Origin: Actinomycetota bacterium
GTDB taxonomy: Bacteria > Actinomycetota > Geothermincolia > Geothermincolales > RBG-13-55-18
Direction: 5' to 3'
Assembly: GCA_013178005.1 (NCBI GenBank)
Contig: JABLXL010000001.1
Location: forward strand, 81,385 to 145,384
Length of the DNA stretch: 64,000 nt
The notes beneath the pieces were generated by a model that was not told where the DNA came from, did no database searches, and saw only the letters and a program-made list of their open reading frames with translations. Shown piece by piece: positions 9,983 through 19,105 of the stretch; within the stretch, counting starts at the first letter, position 1, and every line of letters begins with the position of its first letter. A program made the translations under genes and the position numbers.

Positions 9983-11452
9983 ATGGAGACGGAAGAGCGG
10001 CCTCTGGCCAGCGTGGTGATCGCCAATTTCAGGGGCGAGACGCTCCTTGCGCCCTGCCTGGATTCCCTGCGAGCCCAGGACACGGACCTCCCCTTCGAGG
10101 TCATCGTGGTGGACGACGGCTCCGATGACGGAAGCGCCGAAATCGTGACCTCGCGCTATCCCGAGGTGAAGCTGCTGGTGAACCGCCGGAACATGGGCCC
10201 AGCGGCCGCCAAGAACGTGGGGGCTGCGGAGGCAAGGGGGGATTACATCGCCTTCCTGGACAACGACGTCGAGCTTCACCCCTCCTGGATGAAATATATG
10301 CTGGAGGCCATGACCGCGGACCACGACGGACTGGGCGCGTGCGCCTCTCACATCATGCTCAACGGCCACTCCACCGTGCTCAACAGCACGGGAGGCCTCA
10401 TAAACATGCTGGGATACGCCTGGGACCGGGGTATCTTCAACGAGGACTCCAGGACCTACTCCTATTCGCAGCGGGTGATGTACGCCTGCACCGCGGCGAT
10501 GATGATTAAGAGGGGGGTGTTCGAGGAGCTGGGCGGCTTCGACGAACGCTACCGCTACCTTTTCGAGGACGTAGACCTGGGGTGGCGGATGAACATCCGC
10601 GGCTACCGGGTGGCATACGAGCCCCGGGCTGTGGCCAGGCACCTCCTCTCCTCAACCATGGGAAGACGCCGCCTCCGCAACCAGTACCTCTACGAGCGGA
10701 ATCGCCTGCGCGCGCTGATCAAGAACATGGAGAGGGAGACCTTGAGGCTGGTGAGAAAAGAGCTCGTTTTCTGGTTCGGCCAGCGCATGCGCTCGGAGAT
10801 GGAGAGCGGACTGACCGCGCGCCAGAAGGCCGTCCTCCCCCTGCGCATGGCCCAGGCATTGGCCTGGAACCTGATCCGCCTGCCGGATACCTTGCGCCTC
10901 AGGAAGGAGGTGGCCGATACGCGCGTGGTGAGCGACCTGGAGCTCATTTCCGCGGGCGTGCTGTGCCCCCAGATCGGAGAACCCCCCGTGGGGCTCGATC
11001 CCAGGGGCAACGGGAACGGAAACGGCATCGGGATTGACGAAAGGGAGCTCGGAACCAAGGTGGAGATGGCGCGCGCGAAGCCCGCAGCCCTGGGTCCGGG
11101 TTGGTACGACCCGGAAACCGACGTCCGCGGGGTCTCCTTCCGCTGGACGGCGGAAAGCGCCTCGGTTTACCTGAGGTCGGGGAGAAGGCGCCGCCAACTC
11201 TGCATCCGCACGGTGATGGCCCATCCCGACGGCCTTTCGCGAGTCGCGGTGAGGATAGACGGCCGCCAGGTCTCCACCTTCGAAGCTCCCAACGGGTACC
11301 ACGTTCACCGCATCCCCCTGACCCATCCCGTCGAGCCTGGCTTGCGCGAGGTGGAGCTCCGGGTGGAAAATCCCTTCCGGCCCAGGGACACGCTGCGGGT
11401 CGAGGACCGCCGCACCCTCGGCATTGCGGTGGCGTACGTAGGGCTGCACTAA
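9983..11452 (+). CDS. Glycosyltransferase family 2 with appended C-terminal beta-sandwich-like domain
   Basis: ASVVIANFRGETLLAPCLDSLRAQ...VIVVDDGSDDGS...FLDNDVE... GGFDERYRYLFEDVDLGWR; C-terminal GPGWYDPETDVRGVSFRWT...; ATG 9983 preferred over track start 9914. Confidence 0.9.
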   Translation: METEERPLASVVIANFRGETLLAPCLDSLRAQDTDLPFEVIVVDDGSDDGSAEIVTSRYPEVKLLVNRRNMGPAAAKNVGAAEARGDYIAFLDNDVELHPSWMKYMLEAMTADHDGLGACASHIMLNGHSTVLNSTGGLINMLGYAWDRGIFNEDSRTYSYSQRVMYACTAAMMIKRGVFEELGGFDERYRYLFEDVDLGWRMNIRGYRVAYEPRAVARHLLSSTMGRRRLRNQYLYERNRLRALIKNMERETLRLVRKELVFWFGQRMRSEMESGLTARQKAVLPLRMAQALAWNLIRLPDTLRLRKEVADTRVVSDLELISAGVLCPQIGEPPVGLDPRGNGNGNGIGIDERELGTKVEMARAKPAALGPGWYDPETDVRGVSFRWTAESASVYLRSGRRRRQLCIRTVMAHPDGLSRVAVRIDGRQVSTFEAPNGYHVHRIPLTHPVEPGLREVELRVENPFRPRDTLRVEDRRTLGIAVAYVGLH

Positions 11453-11760
11453 GGGTCGTATCTTTACTTTTTCATTCCGCCGCGGCGCAAGACATAAACC
11501 CAACGTAATCCCGGAACAAAAAAGTCAAGATACGACCCGGGTTCTCGAACGCACCATGGGGTCGTATCTTTACTTTTTCATTCCGCCGCAGCGCAAGGCA
11601 TAAACCCAAAGCCATCCCGGAACAAAAAAGTCAAGATACGACCCGGGTTCTCGAACGCACCATGGGGTCGTATCTTTACTTTTTCATTCCGCCGCGGCGC
11701 AAGGCATAAACCCAAAGCAATCCCGGAACAAAAAAGTCAAGAGACGACCCGGGTTCCAGG
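11453..11760. repeat. Three-unit tandem array (~105-106 bp period); each unit carries inverted arms GGGTCGTATCTTTACTTTTT ... AAAAAAGTCAAGATACGACCC
   Basis: Core seen at ~11453, ~11558 and ~11664, each followed ~60-70 bp later by the inverse arm; third inverse arm has AAGAGACGACCC instead of AAGATACGACCC. Confidence 0.95.
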
Positions 11761-11937
11761 CATCGGCCCTCGCTGGGCAAGAGGTTTAATCTTGACCGGG
11801 TTTACCGTCTCGCCTCCATGGGATAACCTATCCGGGGAGAGGGGCGTGGGTTATGGGAAAGGACCCCGCAAGGTCCGCTCGCCGGCCTCTGCGTGCCGGC
11901 GAGAACGCGGGAGCGTGAAAGTGGAGAAGCCGGCGAC

Positions 11938-13662
11938 ATGCGCATACTCCTGGTGACCTATAGGTACGGGAAGGATATTCCCGGCGGGGGGGAGAGATAC
12001 CTGCGGGAGTTGATGACCCGTCTCGCCGCGAGAGGCCATCATGTGGACGTGTTCACCACGCGCTCGCAGCGCATGATAACAACCCCTTTCAATTACCTGG
12101 TATGGGACAACTACTTGCCTGGCGGAGAAGAGGAAGACGCGGGGGTGAGAGTCCGCCGCTTCGAAGTGCGAAACCCCAGGCCCAGGCGGGCGCGGCGCAT
12201 CGTGGACGATATCCTGGCCATGCAGGAAAGGGAGAGGGAAAACCCCGCCTTTGCGGCCCTCATGGAGGAGGCCATCGCCGGCTCTGACGAGCACTGCTTT
12301 CTGTGCGGCTGGCATGACGCGGAGACCTGGGATGACGGTCCGGCGCGCTGGACGCGTCGCTCGGCGGTCCTGGTGCTGGGCGGAGAAGGGCTAGAGGGGT
12401 TGGTGATCGAGGCCTATCCCTATATGGACACCAACCTGCAGGTGGAAGTCCCGGGAGAGGGGTCCTGGGAATTCGAGCTCTCCATGGGGAGGTCCCGGGA
12501 GCTCAAAGTGGCCTTCGGACCTCGCCGCTCCGCTGTGGTCAGGATCCTGGTGCCGGGGACGGCGCGCCCGCCGGGAGACGCAAGGGAGGTGGGACTCGCG
12601 GTGCGCCGGGTGGCGGCCCTTACGCAGACCGGGGAGCGCGACTTGGACCTGGGGAGGGGCTGGAGGGAGTTTTTAAACACGGCGTGGGAATCGGCGCTAT
12701 CGAGCATTCTATGGGGGATGGCGGAACGCAGGCCGCATCGCGCCATCAGGCGCCACCGCTACATCATGGGCCCCCGCTCGCCGCTCCTGGAGCGGGAGGT
12801 GATGACCGCGGCATCGGGGTACGACGTGATTCTGGGAGCGATGGTGCCCATGACCACCCTGGAGCTGGCCTGGAAGGCGTCCCGTGCGGCCGGCCGGCCC
12901 TTCGTGGCCTTCCCGCTTTTCCACGCTCGCGACCCCAACCACTACTGGGCTCATTTCAGGAAAGCCTTGGAGGGCGCGGCGGGGGTCGAGGCCAACTCCG
13001 GCGCGGTGGAGGAGCTGATGAGGGGATGGGGGCTCTCGTCTTTCGCCGTCGGGCCCGGATACGATCTCGACGAGTTTTCCTCCCCCGATATCGACGGCCA
13101 CAGGTTCAGGGAGGACTTCGGCTTCGGAAACCAGCCTATCCTGCTCTGGGTGGGGAGGAAGAACGAGTACAAGGGATACCGCGACGCCATGGCCGCCCTG
13201 CGCCTGGTGAGGGAAAAGGAACCCGAGGCCCTGCTGGTGATGATCGGTCCTGACGAGGACAACCTGCCCGTGAGCCAGGAAGGCGTCTTCTACCTTGGGG
13301 CGCAGCCCCGCCGCGTGGTGCTGGATGCCTTCGACGCATGCGACGCCCTCCTCTTCCCCTCGCTGCACGAGAGCTTCTGCCTGGTTTTCGGGGAGGCCTG
13401 GTTAAGGGGAAGGCCCGTGCTGGGCAACGCCTACTGCGCCGCGGCGCGTGGCATCATAGACCACGGCGTGGACGGCTACTTATGCGGGGACGTGGAGGAC
13501 TACGCGTGTCGCGCACTGGAGCTCATCGAGGACCCGAGCCTCGCCCGCCTCATGGGGGAGCGGGGCAGGGAGAAAATGATGGCCACGCGAGGATGGGACC
13601 TCCTGGTGGAGCGCCTGGAGGCAAAACTCCTCCAGGTCGCGGGAATTCAACCCGAGGACTGA
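11938..13662 (+). CDS. Glycosyltransferase family 4 (GT-B) with inserted beta-sandwich-like domain
   Basis: MRILLVTYRYGKDIPGGGERYLRELMTRLAARGHHVDVFTT at the N-terminus; C-terminal half ILLWVGRKNEYKGYRDAMAALRLV...LFPSLHESFCLVFGEAWLRGRPVLG. Middle segment LCGWHDAETWDDGPARWTRRSAVLVL... is not part of a standard GT-B fold. Start at ATG 11938. Confidence 0.88.
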   Translation: MRILLVTYRYGKDIPGGGERYLRELMTRLAARGHHVDVFTTRSQRMITTPFNYLVWDNYLPGGEEEDAGVRVRRFEVRNPRPRRARRIVDDILAMQERERENPAFAALMEEAIAGSDEHCFLCGWHDAETWDDGPARWTRRSAVLVLGGEGLEGLVIEAYPYMDTNLQVEVPGEGSWEFELSMGRSRELKVAFGPRRSAVVRILVPGTARPPGDAREVGLAVRRVAALTQTGERDLDLGRGWREFLNTAWESALSSILWGMAERRPHRAIRRHRYIMGPRSPLLEREVMTAASGYDVILGAMVPMTTLELAWKASRAAGRPFVAFPLFHARDPNHYWAHFRKALEGAAGVEANSGAVEELMRGWGLSSFAVGPGYDLDEFSSPDIDGHRFREDFGFGNQPILLWVGRKNEYKGYRDAMAALRLVREKEPEALLVMIGPDEDNLPVSQEGVFYLGAQPRRVVLDAFDACDALLFPSLHESFCLVFGEAWLRGRPVLGNAYCAAARGIIDHGVDGYLCGDVEDYACRALELIEDPSLARLMGERGREKMMATRGWDLLVERLEAKLLQVAGIQPED

Positions 13663-13730
13663 GAGGGCTTTCCTCGATCAAGGAAGCGCAATCCATAAGC
13701 TTATCTCCAGGTCGTGGGCTTCAAATAAAG

Positions 13731-13857
13731 GGAAGACAGGAAGGGTCGTATAGCTTGTAAGGGAACCCCCGTCACCAGCCATCCCTGGTGTAGGGCATTG
13801 AGTCAACCGCGCGGAAGACAGTAAAGGTCGTATAGCTTGTAAGGGAACCCCCGTCAC
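13731..13857. repeat. Duplicated box GGAAGACAG...GGTCGTATAGCTTGTAAGGGAACCCCCGTCAC (two copies, ~82 bp apart)
   Basis: GGTCGTATAGCTTGTAAGGGAACCCCCGTCAC occurs identically at ~13744 and ~13826. Confidence 0.9.
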
Positions 13858-13864
13858 GTATAAT
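13837..13864 (+). promoter_or_regulatory. Candidate promoter TTGTAA-N16-TATAAT
   Basis: -35-like TTGTAA 13837-13842 and perfect TATAAT 13859-13864; the second copy of the duplicated box supplies the -35. Upstream of the 14007 CDS. Confidence 0.4.
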
Positions 13865-14006
13865 CGTCAAAGGAACAAGTCGGGCCGGGGCATGAAGGTG
13901 GGTAAGAATCGGTGTCGAGGACCGGTAGAGGAAAGCGACGCCGGGACGTTTATACCGGTGTGAAGCGGACGGAAGGCTGGATGGCCGTGAGCGGAAAAGG
14001 AGGATC

Positions 14007-16094
14007 ATGGCAGGAGAGCGCGCCTTGAAAGCTTGTATCGTGGTCGGCGTCACTTTCATCATGCTGGCATCAATGACGGCGGCACTGGTGGTGTCCCGCA
14101 ATGCCAAAGCCGGCGCGGGAACACAGGCCGCGAGCGCGGCCGACATGACCATCCTGGGGTTGGATACGCGCGATTACGCGAAGCGCATGTCCAATCTCGT
14201 AAGCCTCTCGGACAGGCAATGGGTGCGCCATCATAAGATCGTGGTGAGGTGGAGCGATATCCACAAGGCGAAAAACAGCTTCGACTTCTCCTACTACGAC
14301 AAAGAGGTAAACGCCAGGCTCGCGGACGGCTCGCAATCCATCCTCCTCCTCCTGCAGGGACCCACCCCTGAATGGGCGCGCGACCCCGCCTACGGTTCCT
14401 TCTCCCACAACGCGCCCCCCCGCGACTGGAGCGACTGGTACCGCTTCTGCTCCAAGGTTGCGGAACAATACGGGGCAGTGGTTGATTTCTACGAGATCTG
14501 GAACGAACCCGGATGGGACCAGGATGCCTACGCTTACAGGCAGTGGGGGGTTTACCATTTTGGCGGGCAGGTGGAGACGGACTACCTGCCCATGCTCCAG
14601 ACGGCGCACGCGGCCATAAAGGAAAAGGACCCCTCGGGCCAGGTGATGTGCGGCGCCCTCATCTATACCCTGGACCAGAATCCCAACACGGGAGCCGACC
14701 TCACGGTGCAGCTCTACGATGAGGTGAACCGGCCCGGCCAGGACGTTTCCATGCGGGTGACCTCCGACAGGCCCATCGTGGCCGAGCGCCCCATGTATTT
14801 CAACTACAAGGGCGCGTGGAACGGGGGGCACGACGTGCTGGGCGCCACCTCGGCCGCGAAGGAGTGGTTCTTCGCCGAGGGCACCACCCGCGACAACTTC
14901 GAGGAATGGCTGTGCCTGCAGAACCCCAACCCGAACCCCATACAGGTCACGGCCACCTACATGTTCGGCCCCGGACAGGGAGGGAACACGGTCAAGGCGT
15001 ATGACCTGCAGCCCAACTCGCGCACCACCCTCATGGTCAACAACGAGGTGGGCCAGGGAAAGGACGTCTCGGTCAAGATAACCTCCGCCTCGGACTTCAT
15101 CGCCGAGCGCCCCATGTACTTCAATTACAACGGGGTCTGGACGGGAGGGCATGACGTGGTGGGCGCCACCTCGGCCGCGAAGGAGTGGTTCTTCGCCGAG
15201 GGCACCACTCGCGGAGGCTTCGACCAGTACCTGTGCCTGCAGAACCCCAACGCGAACCCCATTGACGTCACCATGACCTTCATGTTCGGGCCCGGGCAGG
15301 GCGAGAACCGGGAGATGGCCTTCCGCCTCGACCCCACCTCGCGCACCACCTTCAAGGTCAACGACCTGGTGGGCCCGGACAAGGACGTCTCGGTCAAGAT
15401 AACCTCCGCCTCGGACTTCATCGCCGAGCGCCCCATGTACTTCAACTACAACGGGGTCTGGACGGGAGGGCACTGCGTGGTGGGAGCCAAAGCTTCCTCG
15501 GGGACCTGGTACTTCGCCGAGGGCTGCACGGGGTATTCCATCCAGGAGTACCTCTGCCTGCAGAACCCGCATCCCGAGGCGGTGACGGCGGAGATAACCT
15601 TCATGATGACCAAAGGCGAGGTCATCAGCAGAGAGGTGTTATTGAATCCCAACTCGCGCACCACCTTCGACATCAACATGCTCATCGGTTTCCATGGCTC
15701 GTCGGACATGCTGGCCATCCATCCCTACAAGAACTACTGGGAGTGGGGTGAGCATTACACGTATTTCACGCAGCAGATGCGCGCACACAACATAGGTCAC
15801 GAGGTGGCGGTTACCGAGGTTGGGTGGCCGCATTACAGCGACACCCAGCCGGAACTCTACAGCGAGGAAAAGCAGGCCGAGGCCATCGGTTCCGTGGGCG
15901 TGGGAGAGCTTCTGGGGGCGGGCTGCAGGAAGATATGGCTGTACCGCGATATCGACGAGGAGCCCGGGACGTCTTGGGACCATCTGTATTTCGGCCTTTT
16001 CAAGCACACGGGTGAGCCTCATCCCTCCTGGCCTATTTACGTACAGTGGCAGAGGCAACTGCCGAGCTATCCGAATCTCCCGGGGAGCCTGTGA
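14007..16094 (+). CDS. Secreted/anchored GH39/GH5-like glycoside hydrolase, TIM barrel interrupted by three DUF5719-like repeats
   Basis: N-terminal TM/signal; FDFSYYDKEV...PEWARDP...VVDFYEIWNEPGW (acid/base-type motif) before, and DMLAIHPYKNYWEW...HEVAVTEVGWPHY (nucleophile-type motif) after, three repeats containing AERPMYFNY(K/N)G(A/V)W(N/T)GGH...W(F/Y)FAEG(T/C)T. Confidence 0.8.
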   Translation: MAGERALKACIVVGVTFIMLASMTAALVVSRNAKAGAGTQAASAADMTILGLDTRDYAKRMSNLVSLSDRQWVRHHKIVVRWSDIHKAKNSFDFSYYDKEVNARLADGSQSILLLLQGPTPEWARDPAYGSFSHNAPPRDWSDWYRFCSKVAEQYGAVVDFYEIWNEPGWDQDAYAYRQWGVYHFGGQVETDYLPMLQTAHAAIKEKDPSGQVMCGALIYTLDQNPNTGADLTVQLYDEVNRPGQDVSMRVTSDRPIVAERPMYFNYKGAWNGGHDVLGATSAAKEWFFAEGTTRDNFEEWLCLQNPNPNPIQVTATYMFGPGQGGNTVKAYDLQPNSRTTLMVNNEVGQGKDVSVKITSASDFIAERPMYFNYNGVWTGGHDVVGATSAAKEWFFAEGTTRGGFDQYLCLQNPNANPIDVTMTFMFGPGQGENREMAFRLDPTSRTTFKVNDLVGPDKDVSVKITSASDFIAERPMYFNYNGVWTGGHCVVGAKASSGTWYFAEGCTGYSIQEYLCLQNPHPEAVTAEITFMMTKGEVISREVLLNPNSRTTFDINMLIGFHGSSDMLAIHPYKNYWEWGEHYTYFTQQMRAHNIGHEVAVTEVGWPHYSDTQPELYSEEKQAEAIGSVGVGELLGAGCRKIWLYRDIDEEPGTSWDHLYFGLFKHTGEPHPSWPIYVQWQRQLPSYPNLPGSL

Positions 16095-16159
16095 GGTATT
16101 AAAAACGGAGGGATGGTGGCCCATGCGTCCGTTTCATGAAACGCTTGGGATGATACGCG

Positions 16160-17272
16160 GTGCGCGCGGCCATATTCGCTGACCAGCTCTTCTACCGCCA
16201 ACCGGGCGGGATAGGAACCTACCTGCGTCACCTGGTGCCCGGGATCGCGGCGTCGCCGTCGGTGGATTCCCTGGCGTTGGTCCATCACGGCCCGGAGGGA
16301 GAGCGCGCCTTCCAGGGTCTTGATAAGGTGGAGGAGGTCCGCCTTCCCTGGCGGCGGGACCTAACGGGGATCTCGTGGCACACCGTAGGCAGGCCTTATC
16401 TGGAGCGCTGTGTGGGCCGGGTGGACCTGGTCCACGCCCCCTCGCTGGTTTACCCGCCTTCACGCGCCTCCCTGGTGGCCACGGTGCACGACCTCTGCGT
16501 GCTGAAATACCCCTGGGTCTTTCCCACCCGATGGCGCGCTTTCCACCGCCGCGGACTGCACATGATAGTGAGACGCGCCCGCGTCATCCTGGTCGATTCC
16601 GAGAACACCCGGGAAGACCTGCGCGCCCTCACCGGGGGGCGCGATCCAAGGGTGAGGGTGGTCCCCCTCGGGGTCGAGGTCCGGTTCGATCCGGACGATG
16701 ACGAGGTGGAGAAGGTCCTGGGAAAACACAGGCTTGAGCCCGGCTACATCCTCTACGTGGGGACTATCGAGCCGCGCAAGAACCTCTCGCGCTTGGCGCG
16801 AGCGTACGCCACCTTCGGCGCGGAGGAGAGGCGGAGATGCGGGGAGCTCGTCCTGGTCGGTTCGCCGGGCTGGATGGGAAGGCGCGAGCTCTCGGGCATC
16901 CTCTCCCTGGGCGGCGTGAGGTGGCTGGGCTACCTTCCCCAGGAAGAGCTGGAAGCGGTCTACAGGGGAGCGAGGATCTTCGTGTACCCTTCCATATACG
17001 AGGGCTTCGGCCTGCCCGTCCTCGAGGCTATGGCCAGGGGGTTGCCCGTGGTGACCTCCAACAGCTCCTCCCTGCGCGAGGTGGGGGAGGGGGTGGCGCT
17101 GCTGGTGGATCCGGGAGATGTCATGGACATCGGAAGGGCCATACGACGCCTTGCGGACGATGAGGGCATGCGCAATGAGCTTGCTCTCCTGGGACGAAAG
17201 CGGGCGGCAGCATACCGGTGGGAGCGCACCATCGAGCTGACCCTGGAGGCTTACAAGGATGCCCTGGTTTGA
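16160..17272 (+). CDS. Glycosyltransferase family 4
   Basis: GGIGTYLRHLVPGI...ATVHDLCVLKYPWVFP...ILYVGTIEPRKNLSRLARAY...VYPSIYEGFGLPVLEAMARGLPVVTSNSSSLREVGEGVALLVDP. Confidence 0.92.
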   Translation: MRAAIFADQLFYRQPGGIGTYLRHLVPGIAASPSVDSLALVHHGPEGERAFQGLDKVEEVRLPWRRDLTGISWHTVGRPYLERCVGRVDLVHAPSLVYPPSRASLVATVHDLCVLKYPWVFPTRWRAFHRRGLHMIVRRARVILVDSENTREDLRALTGGRDPRVRVVPLGVEVRFDPDDDEVEKVLGKHRLEPGYILYVGTIEPRKNLSRLARAYATFGAEERRRCGELVLVGSPGWMGRRELSGILSLGGVRWLGYLPQEELEAVYRGARIFVYPSIYEGFGLPVLEAMARGLPVVTSNSSSLREVGEGVALLVDPGDVMDIGRAIRRLADDEGMRNELALLGRKRAAAYRWERTIELTLEAYKDALV

Positions 17273-17409
17273 ACGGGAAGCGCCGAGGTATTGCCGGCGG
17301 AGATCGAGGCCAAACTCCGGCAGGAGCTCCAGAAGCTATATAGGGCTCCCAATAGCTTTAACCCCTCCCGGTTTTTACGCGTTCCTCCCGCCTTATCCTA
17401 GCATCGGAC

Positions 17410-18693
17410 TCAGCGTCCCACGCCTTCGTAGTTGAACCCCAGGCGCCGCACCGACAGGGGTTCCAGGCAGTTCCGGGTGTCCAGGATCTCCCGGCTCTTC
17501 ATGACCTCGCCCACGCGCCGGAAGTCCTGCAGCTTGAACTCGTCCCAGTCGGTGAGGATGAGCAGGAGGTCGGCCCCCTCGGCGGCCTCAAGGGCGCTCT
17601 CGACGCAGCGCAGCCCCGGCATGGCCTCCCGCGCGTTTTCCATGGCCTGGGGGTCATAGGCCTTGACCTCCGCGCCTCTTTCCATGAGCATGCGGATGAT
17701 CTCCAGCGCGGGGGAATCACGCACGTCGTCGGTGTTTGCCTTAAAGGCCAGCCCCCAGGCGGCGATCCTCTTTCCCTCCAGCCCCCCCAGGCGCCGCTCG
17801 GCCTTCCTCGCCATGAGCTCCATCTGCTCACGGTTTACCTGCATCACGCCCTCCAGGAGATAGAAGCTGTAGCCGGAACGCTTGGCGATGTCGATAAGGG
17901 CCTGGCAGTCCTTGGGGAAGCAGGAGCCCCCGAAGCCGGGACCCGAGCGCAGGAACTCGAAGCCGATGCGGCGGTCGTAGCCCATGCCCATGGCCACCTC
18001 CTTGACGTCGGCGTCCACCGCCTCGCAGATGTTGGCGATGGCGTTGATAAAGGACACCTTGGTGGCCAGGAAGGCGTTGGAGGCGTATTTGATCATCTCC
18101 GCGCTGGCTGGGTCGGTGATGAAGAGTGGGGCGTTCAGGGGGCGGTAGAGTTCGGCCATGATCCCCGCGGCCTTCTGGCTCTCCGTGCCCACCACGATGC
18201 GGTCGGGGTGCATGAAGTCCCTCACCGCCGTGCCCTCGCGGAGGAACTCGGGGTTTGAGATGACGTCGAATTCCTCCCCTCCCGCCCGCTCCTTGATCAC
18301 CCGCTCCACCAGGCGGGTGGAGCCCACGGGCATGGTGCTCTTGTTGACGATGATCTTATATCCGTTAATGGCGCCGGCGATATCCCCTGCGGCCTCTATG
18401 ACGTAGGACATGTCCGCTGAACCGTCCTCGCCCTGGGGCGTCCCCACGGTGATGAAGATTATCTCCGACTCGCCGACCGCCTCGGTGGTCTCGGTGGTGA
18501 AAGAGAGGCTGCGCCCCAGATGGCGCGACAGCAGCTCGGGGAGGCCCACCTCGTAGATGGTCACCTCCCCACGGTTGAGGCGCGAGATCTTCCCCGCGTC
18601 CTTGTCCACCCCGATGACGGAATGCCCCAGGTCGGCGAGGCAAGCTCCAGTGACCAGGCCGACGTATCCCGTCCCTATGACCGCTATCTTCAT
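17410..18693 (-). CDS. ugd: UDP-glucose/GDP-mannose dehydrogenase family protein (likely UDP-glucose 6-dehydrogenase)
   Basis: MKIAVIGTGYVGLVTGACLADLGHSVIGVDKD...GSGGS-type motif SGPGFGGSCFPKDCQAL, KANTDDVRDSPALEI. Start ATG 18693. Confidence 0.92.
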   Translation of the reverse strand: MKIAVIGTGYVGLVTGACLADLGHSVIGVDKDAGKISRLNRGEVTIYEVGLPELLSRHLGRSLSFTTETTEAVGESEIIFITVGTPQGEDGSADMSYVIEAAGDIAGAINGYKIIVNKSTMPVGSTRLVERVIKERAGGEEFDVISNPEFLREGTAVRDFMHPDRIVVGTESQKAAGIMAELYRPLNAPLFITDPASAEMIKYASNAFLATKVSFINAIANICEAVDADVKEVAMGMGYDRRIGFEFLRSGPGFGGSCFPKDCQALIDIAKRSGYSFYLLEGVMQVNREQMELMARKAERRLGGLEGKRIAAWGLAFKANTDDVRDSPALEIIRMLMERGAEVKAYDPQAMENAREAMPGLRCVESALEAAEGADLLLILTDWDEFKLQDFRRVGEVMKSREILDTRNCLEPLSVRRLGFNYEGVGR

Positions 18694-18885
18694 ATGATCT
18701 CCCTGCCTCGATTCCGGCCGTCCTGCCTGCAAGGATAAACCCCCGGGCGCCCTGTTTTCAAACATGGCTGAGAAATCGGGGGCTCCTGGTCCATCCCGTC
18801 GCTCGCGTTAAACGGGCGTGGAAACATGCCCGCCTGGAGGCGCAAAAGCGCTACGGGCATGACTCAGCAACCGCGCCGCAAAGTT

Positions 18886-19105
18886 TGGCAGCTTCGCCGT
18901 TTCAGGTAGTTCGGGGATGTTTGGTAAAGAAAAAGCTTTGTGGGAATGAAACTTTATGAATGCAAGTCCTTGCTTGCCTCGCCGCTTTGGGCGGTTCGGA
19001 CATTTTATAGCAAGGGAATAAAGCTCTGTGGATGAAAACTCTTGCTTGTCTCGCTCCTTCAGGCAGCATAAACATGTTATGGTGAGGGAGAAGCGGGGGT
19101 GGGAT
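18886..19105. repeat. Degenerate non-coding tandem repeat, three copies, ~75-85 bp period
   Basis: CAGCTTCGCCGTTTCAGGTAGTTCGG..GTTTGGTAAAGAAAAAGCTTTGTGGGAATGAAACT / TTGCCTCGCCGCTTTGGGCGGTTCGGACATTTTATAGCAAGGGAATAAAGCTCTGTGGATGAAAACT / TTGTCTCGCTCCTTCAGGCAGCATAAACATGTTATGGTGAGGG. Confidence 0.6.

Noticed and set aside
11453-11760. Possible CRISPR array
   Set aside because: Units are ~105 bp and almost wholly repeated; no variable spacers, no cas genes.
14070-15572. 500-aa minus ORF with repeated motifs
   Set aside because: Antisense of the hydrolase repeats; repetition is inherited from the sense strand.
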